A DNA stretch of 64,000 nt from Halobaculum magnesiiphilum (GTDB taxonomy: Archaea; Halobacteriota; Halobacteria; Halobacteriales; Haloferacaceae). Every line of letters begins with the position of its first letter. Position 1 is the first letter of the stretch. Made by a program: the position numbers and the translations under genes. This document shows, piece by piece, positions 49,779-57,888 of this stretch. The DNA lies in NCBI RefSeq assembly GCF_019823105.1, contig NZ_CP081959.1, forward strand, positions 186,001 through 250,000. The letters are read 5' to 3'. Under the pieces are notes generated by a model. It ran no database searches. It had not been told where the DNA came from and worked only from the letters and a program-made list of their open reading frames with translations.

Positions 49779-50363
49779 ATGACCGAGGAGCAGGAGAACC
49801 ATCCTGTATCACGGCGGGGGGTACTTCGGGCAGCTGTTGGGGGAACTGCAACGGTAACGGCGGCTTCAACCGAAGCTGCCGCCCAGGAAACAACGATTGA
49901 CATGAACGACAACCTCGAATTCGTCCCCGCCGAGGCGCAGGTCGATCCGGGGACGACAGTCACTTGGGAGAATGTTGGATCCATCGAACATAGTGTCACG
50001 GCCTATGAAGACGAAATTCCCGACGACGCGGAGTATTTTGCGAGCGGTGACTTTGACAGCGAATCATCAGCTCGTGATGCGTATCCGGATGGCAGTATTG
50101 GAGGTGATGGAACGTACGAGCATACGTTCGAGACGGAAGGAGAATACGGGTATTTCTGCATTCCCCACGAATCTGCGGGCATGACGGGGACAGTAACTGT
50201 CGGCGGGGGCGGTGGCGGTGATGGTGGTGGCGGTGGTGGTGCACCCACTCTCCCGGATAGCGCAAAGACGCTCGGAATCGTCGCAGCGGGTGCGATGAGC
50301 GCAGTGCTCGGCCTTGCTTACTTCTTTATCAAATACGGAGGAGACTACGGTGAGTTTGAGTGA
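49779..50363 (+). CDS. Membrane-anchored cupredoxin (halocyanin-like)
   Basis: The start is ATG 49779 (a GTG three codons earlier is possible). The 194-residue protein has a Tat signal (SRRGVLRAAVGGTATVTA) without an obvious lipobox. Its type-1 copper domain has EHSVTAYEDEIPDDAEYFAS (His plus an acidic insertion) and YFCIPHESAGM. A Gly-rich hinge (GGGGGGDGGGGGGA) and a C-terminal TM anchor (LGIVAAGAMSAVLGLAYFFI) follow. The unusual acidic insertion is shared almost word for word with the cupredoxin at 22558. It is likely an electron carrier at the cell surface. Confidence 0.85.
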   Translation: MTEEQENHPVSRRGVLRAAVGGTATVTAASTEAAAQETTIDMNDNLEFVPAEAQVDPGTTVTWENVGSIEHSVTAYEDEIPDDAEYFASGDFDSESSARDAYPDGSIGGDGTYEHTFETEGEYGYFCIPHESAGMTGTVTVGGGGGGDGGGGGGAPTLPDSAKTLGIVAAGAMSAVLGLAYFFIKYGGDYGEFE

Positions 50364-50514
50364 AGAGATGCGGGACAGCCGACACCAGGCGTACATACGT
50401 AGAACGAAGCGGAATACGGCAAAACAAACGTCGCCAATTTCCAGTATTTGGGGACCGAATCGGAACTCCACCGTATCTTCTGGAGATTAACGATTTCGGG
50501 ATGACAAGCAAGTA

Positions 50515-51588
50515 CTAGAAGAGATTTAATACACTGAGGGCCATCACGCCGATACATAGGAAGTAAAAGGCATCGAACAGCAAGACCTGCCAGTGTGTGA
50601 ACCCGTGTTCGGTCGCTCCCCAGTGGGTCAGCCCCGCGTACACGGCCGGCATCAGCGCCACGAATAACAGATTCACCCAATAGAGTTGAAAGTCCTCGAT
50701 CGGAACCGTGACGAGTGCGAGCGGCACGAACGCTACGGTCATCGTGACCGCGTTGTCACCGATAACGCTCGTCGTCCCGGCGGTGACCTGACCGCTTCTG
50801 ACGACGCTCCACGTCGCGAACATCTCGGGGATCGCTGTTACGATCGCCGTCACGAATAACCCGCCCACGAGCCTCGAGATCCCGAGTGCAGCCACGATGT
50901 TCTCCGTCGAGAGAACGATACCGTACGCTCCCGACGCGAGGACGACCAGCCCGGCACCGGCGAGGCCGAGTTCTTTCTTGGTCCACTGCACGTCCTCCGA
51001 CTCGGAGCGACCCCTGAAGAACGCCTGGCCCAGATATGCGAGGTAGGCTGCCCCCATAATCCACCCATCGATGGGCTGGAGTCCCCGCCCGGATTCCGGC
51101 AGCGTGAGGACGGCGACCAGACCGAGGATGCCGAGATACGGCAGTATCAGGACGGTAACGGCCTCCTTCTGAATCCGAAGGAGATTCTCCTGGCGGTGGC
51201 GACCGTGCGTCGCTGTTTGACCGCCAGACGACGTGCTTCCCTGTCCACCGTCGCGACGTGTATCTTGCCCCTCCGTTTCGCCGCCGAGGTCTCGCTTCCG
51301 CGAGGCGACGTAGGCGATAGTAACGATGAGTGGAATGGAGACGATGTTCGACCCGAGCATCATTCCCAGCCCGATGTCGGAGACACCGCGATAGGCACTC
51401 GTGACGTTGATGCCGATTTCGGAGCCGGCGGCAGCGATCCCGACGAGGGCACCACCTGCGACCGCGGTCAATCCCAACTGTCGGCGGAGCTTCTTAATTG
51501 GATGCGAAAGTTGTTCGGCACCCCAGTGAGCAGCGAAGACCCCGACGACCAGAATGACCGCCCACAGCCACGGACTCAGCTGGACCAT
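50515..51588 (-). CDS. Sodium/calcium exchanger-like (CaCA superfamily) transporter
   Basis: ATG 51588 (MVQLSPWLWAVILVVGVFAA) is the likely start; the upstream frame to 51699 is implausible. The 357-residue protein has two CaCA-type repeats: AAAGSEIGINVTSAYRG with MLGSNIVSIPLIVTIAYVAS, and TAIVTAIPEMFATWSVVRSG with TTSVIGDNAVTMTVAFVPL. A hydrophilic loop with TEGQDTRRDGGQ separates them. The second repeat keeps Glu but lacks a canonical GSN. It exchanges a cation, probably Ca2+ or another divalent ion, for Na+ or H+. Divergent from the next gene. Confidence 0.75.
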   Translation of the reverse strand: MVQLSPWLWAVILVVGVFAAHWGAEQLSHPIKKLRRQLGLTAVAGGALVGIAAAGSEIGINVTSAYRGVSDIGLGMMLGSNIVSIPLIVTIAYVASRKRDLGGETEGQDTRRDGGQGSTSSGGQTATHGRHRQENLLRIQKEAVTVLILPYLGILGLVAVLTLPESGRGLQPIDGWIMGAAYLAYLGQAFFRGRSESEDVQWTKKELGLAGAGLVVLASGAYGIVLSTENIVAALGISRLVGGLFVTAIVTAIPEMFATWSVVRSGQVTAGTTSVIGDNAVTMTVAFVPLALVTVPIEDFQLYWVNLLFVALMPAVYAGLTHWGATEHGFTHWQVLLFDAFYFLCIGVMALSVLNLF

Positions 51589-51797
51589 ACCTGTCGAACG
51601 GAGATACGTGCCGGGGATCCATAGTAGGTGGGTCGGACTAGTGGTAGAACGTGACGACGGTATAGCATCCGGTGGCGTATGTTTCTCATGGGGCTCCACA
51701 GAAGTGGCACACCGTCGTCTATGGGGTGACGCATATCTCTCCGAGTGGCTCTCTCGAATCAGTCAGGTAGAAGTGGCTCCCTGTCCAAGACCGAATA

Positions 51798-53012
51798 ATG
51801 TCACCGGAAGAGCCTCAACCACGGGAGGGTTCCTCCCGTGGACAGACCCCTCAAATCGGAGGGTCTGTTCGGCCACTCTCTATACTTCTCGCCGCGATTG
51901 TTACGCTCACTCAGATTCCCGTCGCATCCGCCCACGGTACAACCGGAAGCGGTGGACTCTCGCAAGGACACGGACTCATCTTGGCACTGGTCGGTGCCGC
52001 CATCCTCGGCGGGTTTATCCTTCTCAAACGGACAGATCGTATCACGCCGACAACCGCTCTGTACGGCGTATTCGTCGGGATAGCTATCACTGCGCTTGGA
52101 GCCGTTCTCTTCGAGGGGCTCTCCCCGGATCCGACGTACACTGCGAGTTCGATGCCGTTCCCCCGAGCGTGGTATCAGCCACTGGCCCTGCTGAGTGGCT
52201 TGGGCATCATGGTCGCGAGCTTCGTCATTGGGTGGCTGCGCTGGCCATCCCGCCCACGGTACACGTTCCTCGGCATCCTCATGGGATTGTGGATCTCGTA
52301 CCCCTACCTTCTCCCAGAATTGGCAAGGGATACACATCCACTTGGGTACGCTATCGTCCTCGGCACGCCAATTCTGATCGGCTATGTCATCTGGAAGGAC
52401 GCAGGGGGTGTCATTCGCGCAGTTATGCGTGATCCGGTTGCGCGTCGCTTCGGCATCGGCGTCGGTGTCGTATTAGCATTCTTTTTTGTTACCGTGACGG
52501 GCTACCTCTCGTTTTTCCCCGAAGAAGGCTTCCCCGAGGAGGTGACGGTCGTCGTTCTGCCCGCAATCTATCAGCTGGTATCGTGGCCCACCCTCGAAAT
52601 CGCGATTCCGCATCTCCCGTTCGTACACATCCCGTTCTTCCTGGCCTTGTCACCTGGCCAGGTCATCGTCGTCGGGATGCTGAGCGCTCTCATCGGGTTG
52701 AACGCCGCTCTCATCGCGCGTCACTGGCGCGTTGAGGAACGGGCTGGTATGACCGAAGGGACCGCCGGGAGTGCTGCAATCGTCGGGACGTGTACCTGTG
52801 GGTGCTGCGGGCCACTCGTCGCGAAGATCGCGGTGCTCGCTGCCGGGCCATCGATTGCTGCCCCGCTCTACTGGGTATTCGTCGATTCCGCTTCGCCGCT
52901 CAGTGCGGTATTCATCGTCGGAAGTCTCCTCTTGTTTACTGGCAGTCTGCTCTACTCGGTCCAAACAGCCCGACAGCCCGAGCAATCGGCTGCCATCATC
53001 CCAGCCGACTGA
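51798..53012 (+). CDS. Polytopic membrane protein with extracytoplasmic Cys cluster
   Basis: The 404-residue protein has a cleavable-looking signal (LLAAIVTLTQIPVASA) followed by a His (AHGTTGSGGLSQGHG). About nine TM helices follow, with a distinctive VGTCTCGCCGPLVAKIAVLA motif near residue 340. Three closely spaced Cys plus a Pro suggest metal binding or redox chemistry within the membrane. A promoter-proximal His-Gly cluster lies outside. I do not recognise the family. Position between a cupredoxin/CaCA pair and a copper-type ATPase suggests copper transport or oxidase assembly (inference). Confidence 0.6.
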   Translation: MSPEEPQPREGSSRGQTPQIGGSVRPLSILLAAIVTLTQIPVASAHGTTGSGGLSQGHGLILALVGAAILGGFILLKRTDRITPTTALYGVFVGIAITALGAVLFEGLSPDPTYTASSMPFPRAWYQPLALLSGLGIMVASFVIGWLRWPSRPRYTFLGILMGLWISYPYLLPELARDTHPLGYAIVLGTPILIGYVIWKDAGGVIRAVMRDPVARRFGIGVGVVLAFFFVTVTGYLSFFPEEGFPEEVTVVVLPAIYQLVSWPTLEIAIPHLPFVHIPFFLALSPGQVIVVGMLSALIGLNAALIARHWRVEERAGMTEGTAGSAAIVGTCTCGCCGPLVAKIAVLAAGPSIAAPLYWVFVDSASPLSAVFIVGSLLLFTGSLLYSVQTARQPEQSAAIIPAD

Positions 53013-53083
53013 AATGCCGAATCTGCCGTGAGAACGCGGTTTGAGCGAACGTCTCAAGATGGGAAGGGAAAAGTCGACAGTAC

Positions 53084-53242
53084 GTGTTTTTGGGACTAGC
53101 AGCGGTACTGATCGTTGTCGGCACACTCGGAACCGGCATTCTCCCGTCGACCCCGTTCTACCAGATCCTCTCTGGAGGCATCATCGTCGCAGGCTTTACG
53201 GTCGGGCACACGGGCCTCCGTGCCTTCGAATTTCTCGAATAA
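53084..53242 (+). CDS. Small two-TM protein, 52 aa (candidate)
   Basis: The frame from GTG 53084 encodes VFLGLAAVLIVVGTLGTGIL, a short loop PSTPFYQILSGG and a second helix (IIVAGFTVGHTGLRAFEFLE). A stop at 53042 precedes the frame, and TTG 53090 is an alternative start. Its hydrophobicity pattern is regular and codon use haloarchaeal. It follows the Cys-cluster membrane protein gene by 71 bp and may be its small partner. Confidence 0.5.
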   Translation: MFLGLAAVLIVVGTLGTGILPSTPFYQILSGGIIVAGFTVGHTGLRAFEFLE

Positions 53243-53304
53243 ACCACGAAGGCCGTCTTCATCCGATCACAGCAGGTATCTGCCGCTTCGCGGGGTTGGA
53301 GCCG

Positions 53305-55839
53305 CTACTCGTTAAGCAGGTCTCGAAACGAATTCGCCGCGAGAAGACCGCCAGTCACCACGACCGCTCCCATCGCGAACACTGGATTCAGCAACCCCGC
53401 CGCCGCAAGGGGGATCGTGATCCCATTATAGAGCAGCGATAGCCCATTGTTCTGTTTGACACGCCGACGTGCTGCATCTGCGAGGTCGAACGTCGTCTCG
53501 ACCGCCGCAAGGTCGTCATCGACGATAGAAATATCCGCGGCATCGGACGCGAGCGCGGTCCCACCGCCGAGCGAGATACCCAGATCGGCCGTCGCGAGCG
53601 CCGGGGCATCGTTCGTTCCATCACCGACCATCGCGACCTGTCCCTGAGACTGTAGCCGCCGAATCGTCGCAGTCTTGCCCGCCGGCGGAACCCCTGCAAA
53701 CACGTGGTCGACTCCGGGGTGAGTGCCGAGGAAGTCAGTGGCGGCCTCGTCATCGCCAGTCAGGACGACGATCTCCATATCACGGGCACTCAACTGCATG
53801 AGCGTGTCGTCCCAGCCCGCTCGTGGCTCGTCGCCCACGACGATGACACCCTCCGCACGACCATCACGACCGACGATAACCGGAAGCTGCCCGACGTCAC
53901 GGGCCGCTGTCACCCGAGTTTCGAGGGCATCGCTCACCGACCACTCTAGATCCGCAAAGAGATCGAGATTGCCCGCGAGAACTCGCGTGTCGTCAACAAC
54001 CCCTTCGACGCCGGTCGCGTGGCTCGTGAACTCGGAGATGTTACGTGCTCGCTCGCGGTCGTCTTCATTCGCGACCCCACCATCGGCTCTGGGACCCTCG
54101 CCAGCTTGCCCCTCTTGAGCGAATGCGGTCACGATCGCGTCCGCCGCCGGGTGCGATGCTCGCTGCTCCAGGTCTGCGACGGCGGCCAACAGATCTGCCG
54201 GTGCATCCGCCTCAAGAACCTCCATCCGACCGGTCGTGATGGTACCGGTCTTGTCGAAGACGACGACGTCGACGTTCCGAAGGCGCTCGAAGACAGTTTC
54301 GTCGAACACGACGATGCCGCGGTCTACTGCCTCCTCGATACTCGTTGCGACGGAGAGGGGCGTCGCGAGCCCGAGTGCCCATGGACACCCGACCAAGAGC
54401 ACTGACAACGCCGTCAGGACGGCGAGCAGGACGCCAGCCCCCACCACGAGTGACCAGCCGCCGGCGAGAACAGCCCCACCCACGACGACTGGAATGACGA
54501 ACGACGCGAACCGGTCGGCCTGTCGCTGGACGCCGTGGTCCCCACTCTGGAGATTCCAGACCGACGTGATGAGTCGGTCGATACTGCTGGATGCACTGTC
54601 ACTCACCGTGAGGACAGCGGCGCCGTTCGTGACGACCGCGCCGCCGACGAGGTCGTCACCCGCTCGCTTCAGCACCGGGAGCGATTCGCCCGTCACAACC
54701 GCCTCGTCGACCGTACACTCGCCCTCGGCAAGGACTCCATCGACCGGGATACGTTCGCCCTCACGGACGAGCACGCTCTCTCCTGGTTCGAGGTCATTCA
54801 CGTCGACCGTCGTCGTGGTCCCATCGGCGTCATATCGTCGGGCGTCAGTAACCCGCGAGATGGTGAGGTCCGTCAGGCAGTCCATCGCCCGCTGCTTGCT
54901 CAGTGATTCGTAGAAGATCGCAGCGACCACACTCGCGGCAACCACGATCGTCAGGTCGTAGAAGACGTCGATCCGCCCGAGGAGAAACGCGATCGTGCTG
55001 TACACGTAGGCACTCACGACGGGGAGTGCGACGAGCAGATCCGTATTCGGCTGTCGCATCTTCAGACTGACATACGCACCCTGTAAGAGCGGAAGGCCGG
55101 TGAACACTAGGACCACACCCGTCAGGACAAGAAAGAGCGGCAGGATCAACAGGCCATCTCCACCGCCAATCCCGGACGCACTCGCGTACATGTCCAGCGT
55201 CCCATCGCCGAAGAACGACGAGAGCTGCGCTGGATAGAGGAGCACCGCGTACGGCAGGAGCATGAACGTCCCGAAAATAACGCCCGCAGCGTAGCGAAAC
55301 CCGAGCACCTCGTCGATGTCTCGGCCACCCGTCTCGTCTTGCCGCCGCGACTGGCCGACGACAGTCGTCGGACCATCACTGCCACCGTCACGACGCGTTG
55401 CCGTATAGCCCAGCGGACTAAGCGCGTCACAGAGAGCATCCGCCGAGATGCTCGTGGGATCGTACTCAACGCGAATCGTCTCGGTTACGTAGCTCGCTGT
55501 AGCGTCAGTAACTCCCGTACAGTCTTCGGCAATCGACTCCAGATAGGTTTCACACGTCGCACAGTGCATCCCCTCTACGTGGAGAAATACCCGTGACTCG
55601 GCCCGCTCTCCGTGGGTGTCTGTTTCGCGTTCATCAGCGTCATCGTCAGCACCGGGCCCGGCCGTGGGTCCGTGTGTCGTCTCCGGGCGACTGGAATGCT
55701 CCTCGTCACCGAGGACGCGCTGGACGTCCTGACACCCGGTAGAACAGTAGACGCCGCCGTCTTCATCCGCGACTCGGTCATTGGGGACAGCACCACCACA
55801 GAGCGCGCACGTGGCAGGTGATGAATAAGATGGAGACAT
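53305..55839 (-). CDS. Heavy-metal P1B ATPase with CPW membrane motif and N-terminal Cys-rich domain
   Basis: The 844-residue protein starts with a Cys4 module (CALCGG…YCSTGC, Cys11/14/32/36) resembling a TRASH-type metal-binding domain. A heavy-metal domain follows with GMHCATC (Cys93/96), then TGES (383-386), DKTGT (Asp529), SHP and GDGTNDAPAL. The membrane metal site reads LVGCPWALGLATP, CPW (485-487) instead of CPC, CPH or SPC. The last TM helices have LLYNGITIPL but lack the MxxS of classical Cu+ pumps. It resembles copper ATPases linked to oxidase assembly, but the metal and direction are uncertain. No chaperone is adjacent. Confidence 0.9.
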   Translation of the reverse strand: MSPSYSSPATCALCGGAVPNDRVADEDGGVYCSTGCQDVQRVLGDEEHSSRPETTHGPTAGPGADDDADERETDTHGERAESRVFLHVEGMHCATCETYLESIAEDCTGVTDATASYVTETIRVEYDPTSISADALCDALSPLGYTATRRDGGSDGPTTVVGQSRRQDETGGRDIDEVLGFRYAAGVIFGTFMLLPYAVLLYPAQLSSFFGDGTLDMYASASGIGGGDGLLILPLFLVLTGVVLVFTGLPLLQGAYVSLKMRQPNTDLLVALPVVSAYVYSTIAFLLGRIDVFYDLTIVVAASVVAAIFYESLSKQRAMDCLTDLTISRVTDARRYDADGTTTTVDVNDLEPGESVLVREGERIPVDGVLAEGECTVDEAVVTGESLPVLKRAGDDLVGGAVVTNGAAVLTVSDSASSSIDRLITSVWNLQSGDHGVQRQADRFASFVIPVVVGGAVLAGGWSLVVGAGVLLAVLTALSVLLVGCPWALGLATPLSVATSIEEAVDRGIVVFDETVFERLRNVDVVVFDKTGTITTGRMEVLEADAPADLLAAVADLEQRASHPAADAIVTAFAQEGQAGEGPRADGGVANEDDRERARNISEFTSHATGVEGVVDDTRVLAGNLDLFADLEWSVSDALETRVTAARDVGQLPVIVGRDGRAEGVIVVGDEPRAGWDDTLMQLSARDMEIVVLTGDDEAATDFLGTHPGVDHVFAGVPPAGKTATIRRLQSQGQVAMVGDGTNDAPALATADLGISLGGGTALASDAADISIVDDDLAAVETTFDLADAARRRVKQNNGLSLLYNGITIPLAAAGLLNPVFAMGAVVVTGGLLAANSFRDLLNE

Positions 55840-56089
55840 AGCTGATCACCACCGGTGAGAAGAGGTACAGCCTCGACCGCGGAACGTGGATACCGACCTC
55901 AGTCGAACGGCCATTACTGGGGGTACAGATGCATCGATATTAATGCTGTTCGGAGAGAGCGGTGCAGTCGCTCGAGGTCCTAGTGGGCTCGGGTTAGGAT
56001 ACGTTGGGTCAACTATCTATTGCATAGGTAGGTACAGTTATATAAAGAGCCTCTTGGTTACCCGTTGACTCTCAACGCACCGTGAAAAG

Positions 56090-56105
56090 TTTAGATTGAA
56101 TCAAA
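56090..56105 (+). promoter_or_regulatory. Possible DtxR-type operator upstream of the CDF gene
   Basis: TTTAGATTGAATCAAA at 56090-56105 resembles TTTAGACTCA/TGAGTCAAA upstream of the multicopper oxidase operon. It lies 60 bp before the CDF ATG (56165) within an AT-rich promoter region with several TATA-like stretches. GAGGCCTC, an 8-bp palindrome at ~56128-56135, is a further candidate site. The rest of 55840-56164 has no gene. Confidence 0.35.
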
Positions 56106-56164
56106 AACTCGATTATACGCGCCTAATGAGGCCTCTTATGTGGATGTAGCAGTATCGCTATATT

Positions 56165-57073
56165 ATGGCGGATTCACGTGTAGCCTTTCTCAAAGTCTCT
56201 TGGGCAAATGTTCTGTTAAATGCTCTCAAAATTGGTGTCGAGGGGGCACTCGGGATCCTCACAGGAAGTCTCGCCCTTACTGCCGACGCAGCGCACTCCG
56301 TTGCAGACCTCCTTGCAAGCGGTGTCGTCTTGATCTGGGGCCAGTCCGTCTATGAGGATGCAGACCAGTCACACCCCCACGGACACAACCGATTCGAACC
56401 CCTCTCCGCGCTCTTCGTCGGTGGCATGCTCGTTCTCCTCGGACTCAAACTGCTGTACGATGCGGGTCACTCAATTCTAACTGGAGTGACCGCTGAGTAC
56501 AGTATTTGGCTTATTATCGGGCTCCTGTTTGCACTCGGTGATATGTACGTCTGTTACTGGTATACCCAATACAAGAATCAGGAACTCCAGCTCCCGAGCC
56601 TCCGCGCGCTTGCTGCGGACAGTCTTAACGATCTCTATACGACTGGTGCGGCTCTGGTGGGTGTCCTCGGTATGGCAGTTGGTTACCCAGTTTTTGACCC
56701 GATTGCAGGCGGCATCGTGAGTCTACTCGTTATCCACCAAGGCGTAGATATCTCGCGAGAGAATATTCAGTATCTCGCCGATAGCGCTCCTCCGGAATCA
56801 GAACAGGAAGAGATCAAGGAGCGCATCCGGGAACACTCTGCTGTTCATGGTATTCACGATTTTGTCGCGTACTACTCTGGGCACATGATCGAAGTCGAGT
56901 TTCACGCCGAAGTCGATCAAGAACTATCGGTGGTCGAAGCACATGACGTTGAATCAGAACTCCGCCGGCGCGTCCGTGAAATCGAGCCAGTCGCTGATGT
57001 CCACGTCCACCTGGATCCGGCAGGGCTCGGAGAGTGGAAAGACGCTGATGAATCAACCACCTCTCCCGCATGA
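56165..57073 (+). CDS. Cation diffusion facilitator (FieF/MamB-like)
   Basis: The 302-residue protein has six TM helices with the CDF metal site GSLALTADAAHSVADLLASG, a HPHGHNRFEPL loop, the second-site AADSLNDLYTTGAALVGVLG, and a C-terminal cytoplasmic domain with HDFVAYYSGHMIEVEFHAEV and VADVHVHLDP. It belongs to a different CDF branch from the ZnT-like protein at 34551 (iron/manganese-type FieF or MamB). A DtxR-like operator upstream fits a role in Fe2+ or Mn2+ export. It is transcribed alone. Confidence 0.9.
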   Translation: MADSRVAFLKVSWANVLLNALKIGVEGALGILTGSLALTADAAHSVADLLASGVVLIWGQSVYEDADQSHPHGHNRFEPLSALFVGGMLVLLGLKLLYDAGHSILTGVTAEYSIWLIIGLLFALGDMYVCYWYTQYKNQELQLPSLRALAADSLNDLYTTGAALVGVLGMAVGYPVFDPIAGGIVSLLVIHQGVDISRENIQYLADSAPPESEQEEIKERIREHSAVHGIHDFVAYYSGHMIEVEFHAEVDQELSVVEAHDVESELRRRVREIEPVADVHVHLDPAGLGEWKDADESTTSPA

Positions 57074-57385
57074 ACAACCCTCGATACGGCAAACTGCAGG
57101 CTCTCTCCCTGAACTAAAACACATAACCCGGTCCCCGATCCAGTAGAGTCTCCATCGCGCCGAATCTCTGTAGCGCCGGTGATGCATCGCCTCGTGTGTC
57201 ATACGCATCTATTGACTCTCCGTCTCCTCATCACCAAGGACGAGATAGACATCCCGATATCCCATACAGCAGAAGACAACATTGTCTCCACCTTACGCGG
57301 TCGTCGGAGACAGTCCATCGCAACGTGCGCATATGAGAGACACGTATCGATAGGAGTGCTGATTGGAGCAGACGACTCAGTCGCT
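57074..57385. other. Gap between convergent genes, no supported gene
   Basis: A 312-bp stretch between the CDF and nikR stops. A long plus-strand frame here (from 57179) is antisense to nikR and lacks haloarchaeal protein composition. I see no RNA gene or clear repeat. Confidence 0.35.
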
Positions 57386-57787
57386 CTATTCCGTGGAGAG
57401 TTCCGGTTGGAGGAACATGACGTTCACGCGGCCGACGGCATCGAAATCACGGAGTCGGTACACCAACTCCCGGATTCGAGCTGCGGATCCCTGACAGAAA
57501 ACCGTCTCGAGACACCACTCCCCGTGGTGCATGTGTTGTGTGGTGCCGATGACATCCTCGAATTCGTGCTGGACGGTATGGAGTTCGCCGATGACGAGTG
57601 TGTGCTCATAATCGAACGCCAGCGCCGCGACGGCAGGACCTTCTAACCCTTCGAGCTCTGTGTGGCGCTCGATGTATTCGTGAATCGCCTCGCGGACGGC
57701 ACGGGAGCGTGATTCCAATCCTTCGTCTTGCCACGTCGTATCGAACGATTCGAGAACCTCTTGCGGAATGTTCAAACTCGTTCTCAT
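57386..57787 (-). CDS. nikR: NikR-type nickel-responsive regulator
   Basis: ATG 57787 gives a 133-residue protein with the NikR layout. A ribbon-helix-helix (MRTSLNIPQEVLESFDTTWQ, SRAVREAIHEYIERH, ~1-45) is followed by an ACT-like C-domain with the nickel ligands His74 (HTVQHEFED), His85/His87 (HMHHGE) and Cys92 (WCLETVF). Nickel binding normally triggers DNA binding. The gene diverges from a NicO-type nickel transporter, so it most likely represses or activates that gene. A longer frame to 57823 is less likely. Confidence 0.9.
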   Translation of the reverse strand: MRTSLNIPQEVLESFDTTWQDEGLESRSRAVREAIHEYIERHTELEGLEGPAVAALAFDYEHTLVIGELHTVQHEFEDVIGTTQHMHHGEWCLETVFCQGSAARIRELVYRLRDFDAVGRVNVMFLQPELSTE

Positions 57788-57822
57788 ATCTAAGCCATAG
57801 ACGGCGCTCCTCAAGAGTGTCA

Positions 57823-57851
57823 TTATTACGAACTCCCGAATCGGGTCATAA
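57823..57851. promoter_or_regulatory. Candidate NikR operator in the nikR-nicO intergenic region
   Basis: TTATTAC (57823-57829) and GTCATAA (57845-57851) form an inverted repeat with one mismatch, separated by 15 bp. CCCGA-A-TCGGG (57835-57845) forms a perfect inner palindrome. Bacterial NikR sites are GTATGA-N16-TCATAC; this is shaped similarly but differs in sequence. It sits 36 bp from both starts, suitable for controlling both genes. Confidence 0.45.
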
Positions 57852-57888
57852 CAACCGGTATAAGCGATCTCATTCTGCTATCGAGTAG

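Noticed and set aside
57179-57646. 155-codon plus-strand frame
   Set aside because: It is antisense to nikR, which has clear motifs; the plus-strand product has no recognisable domain.
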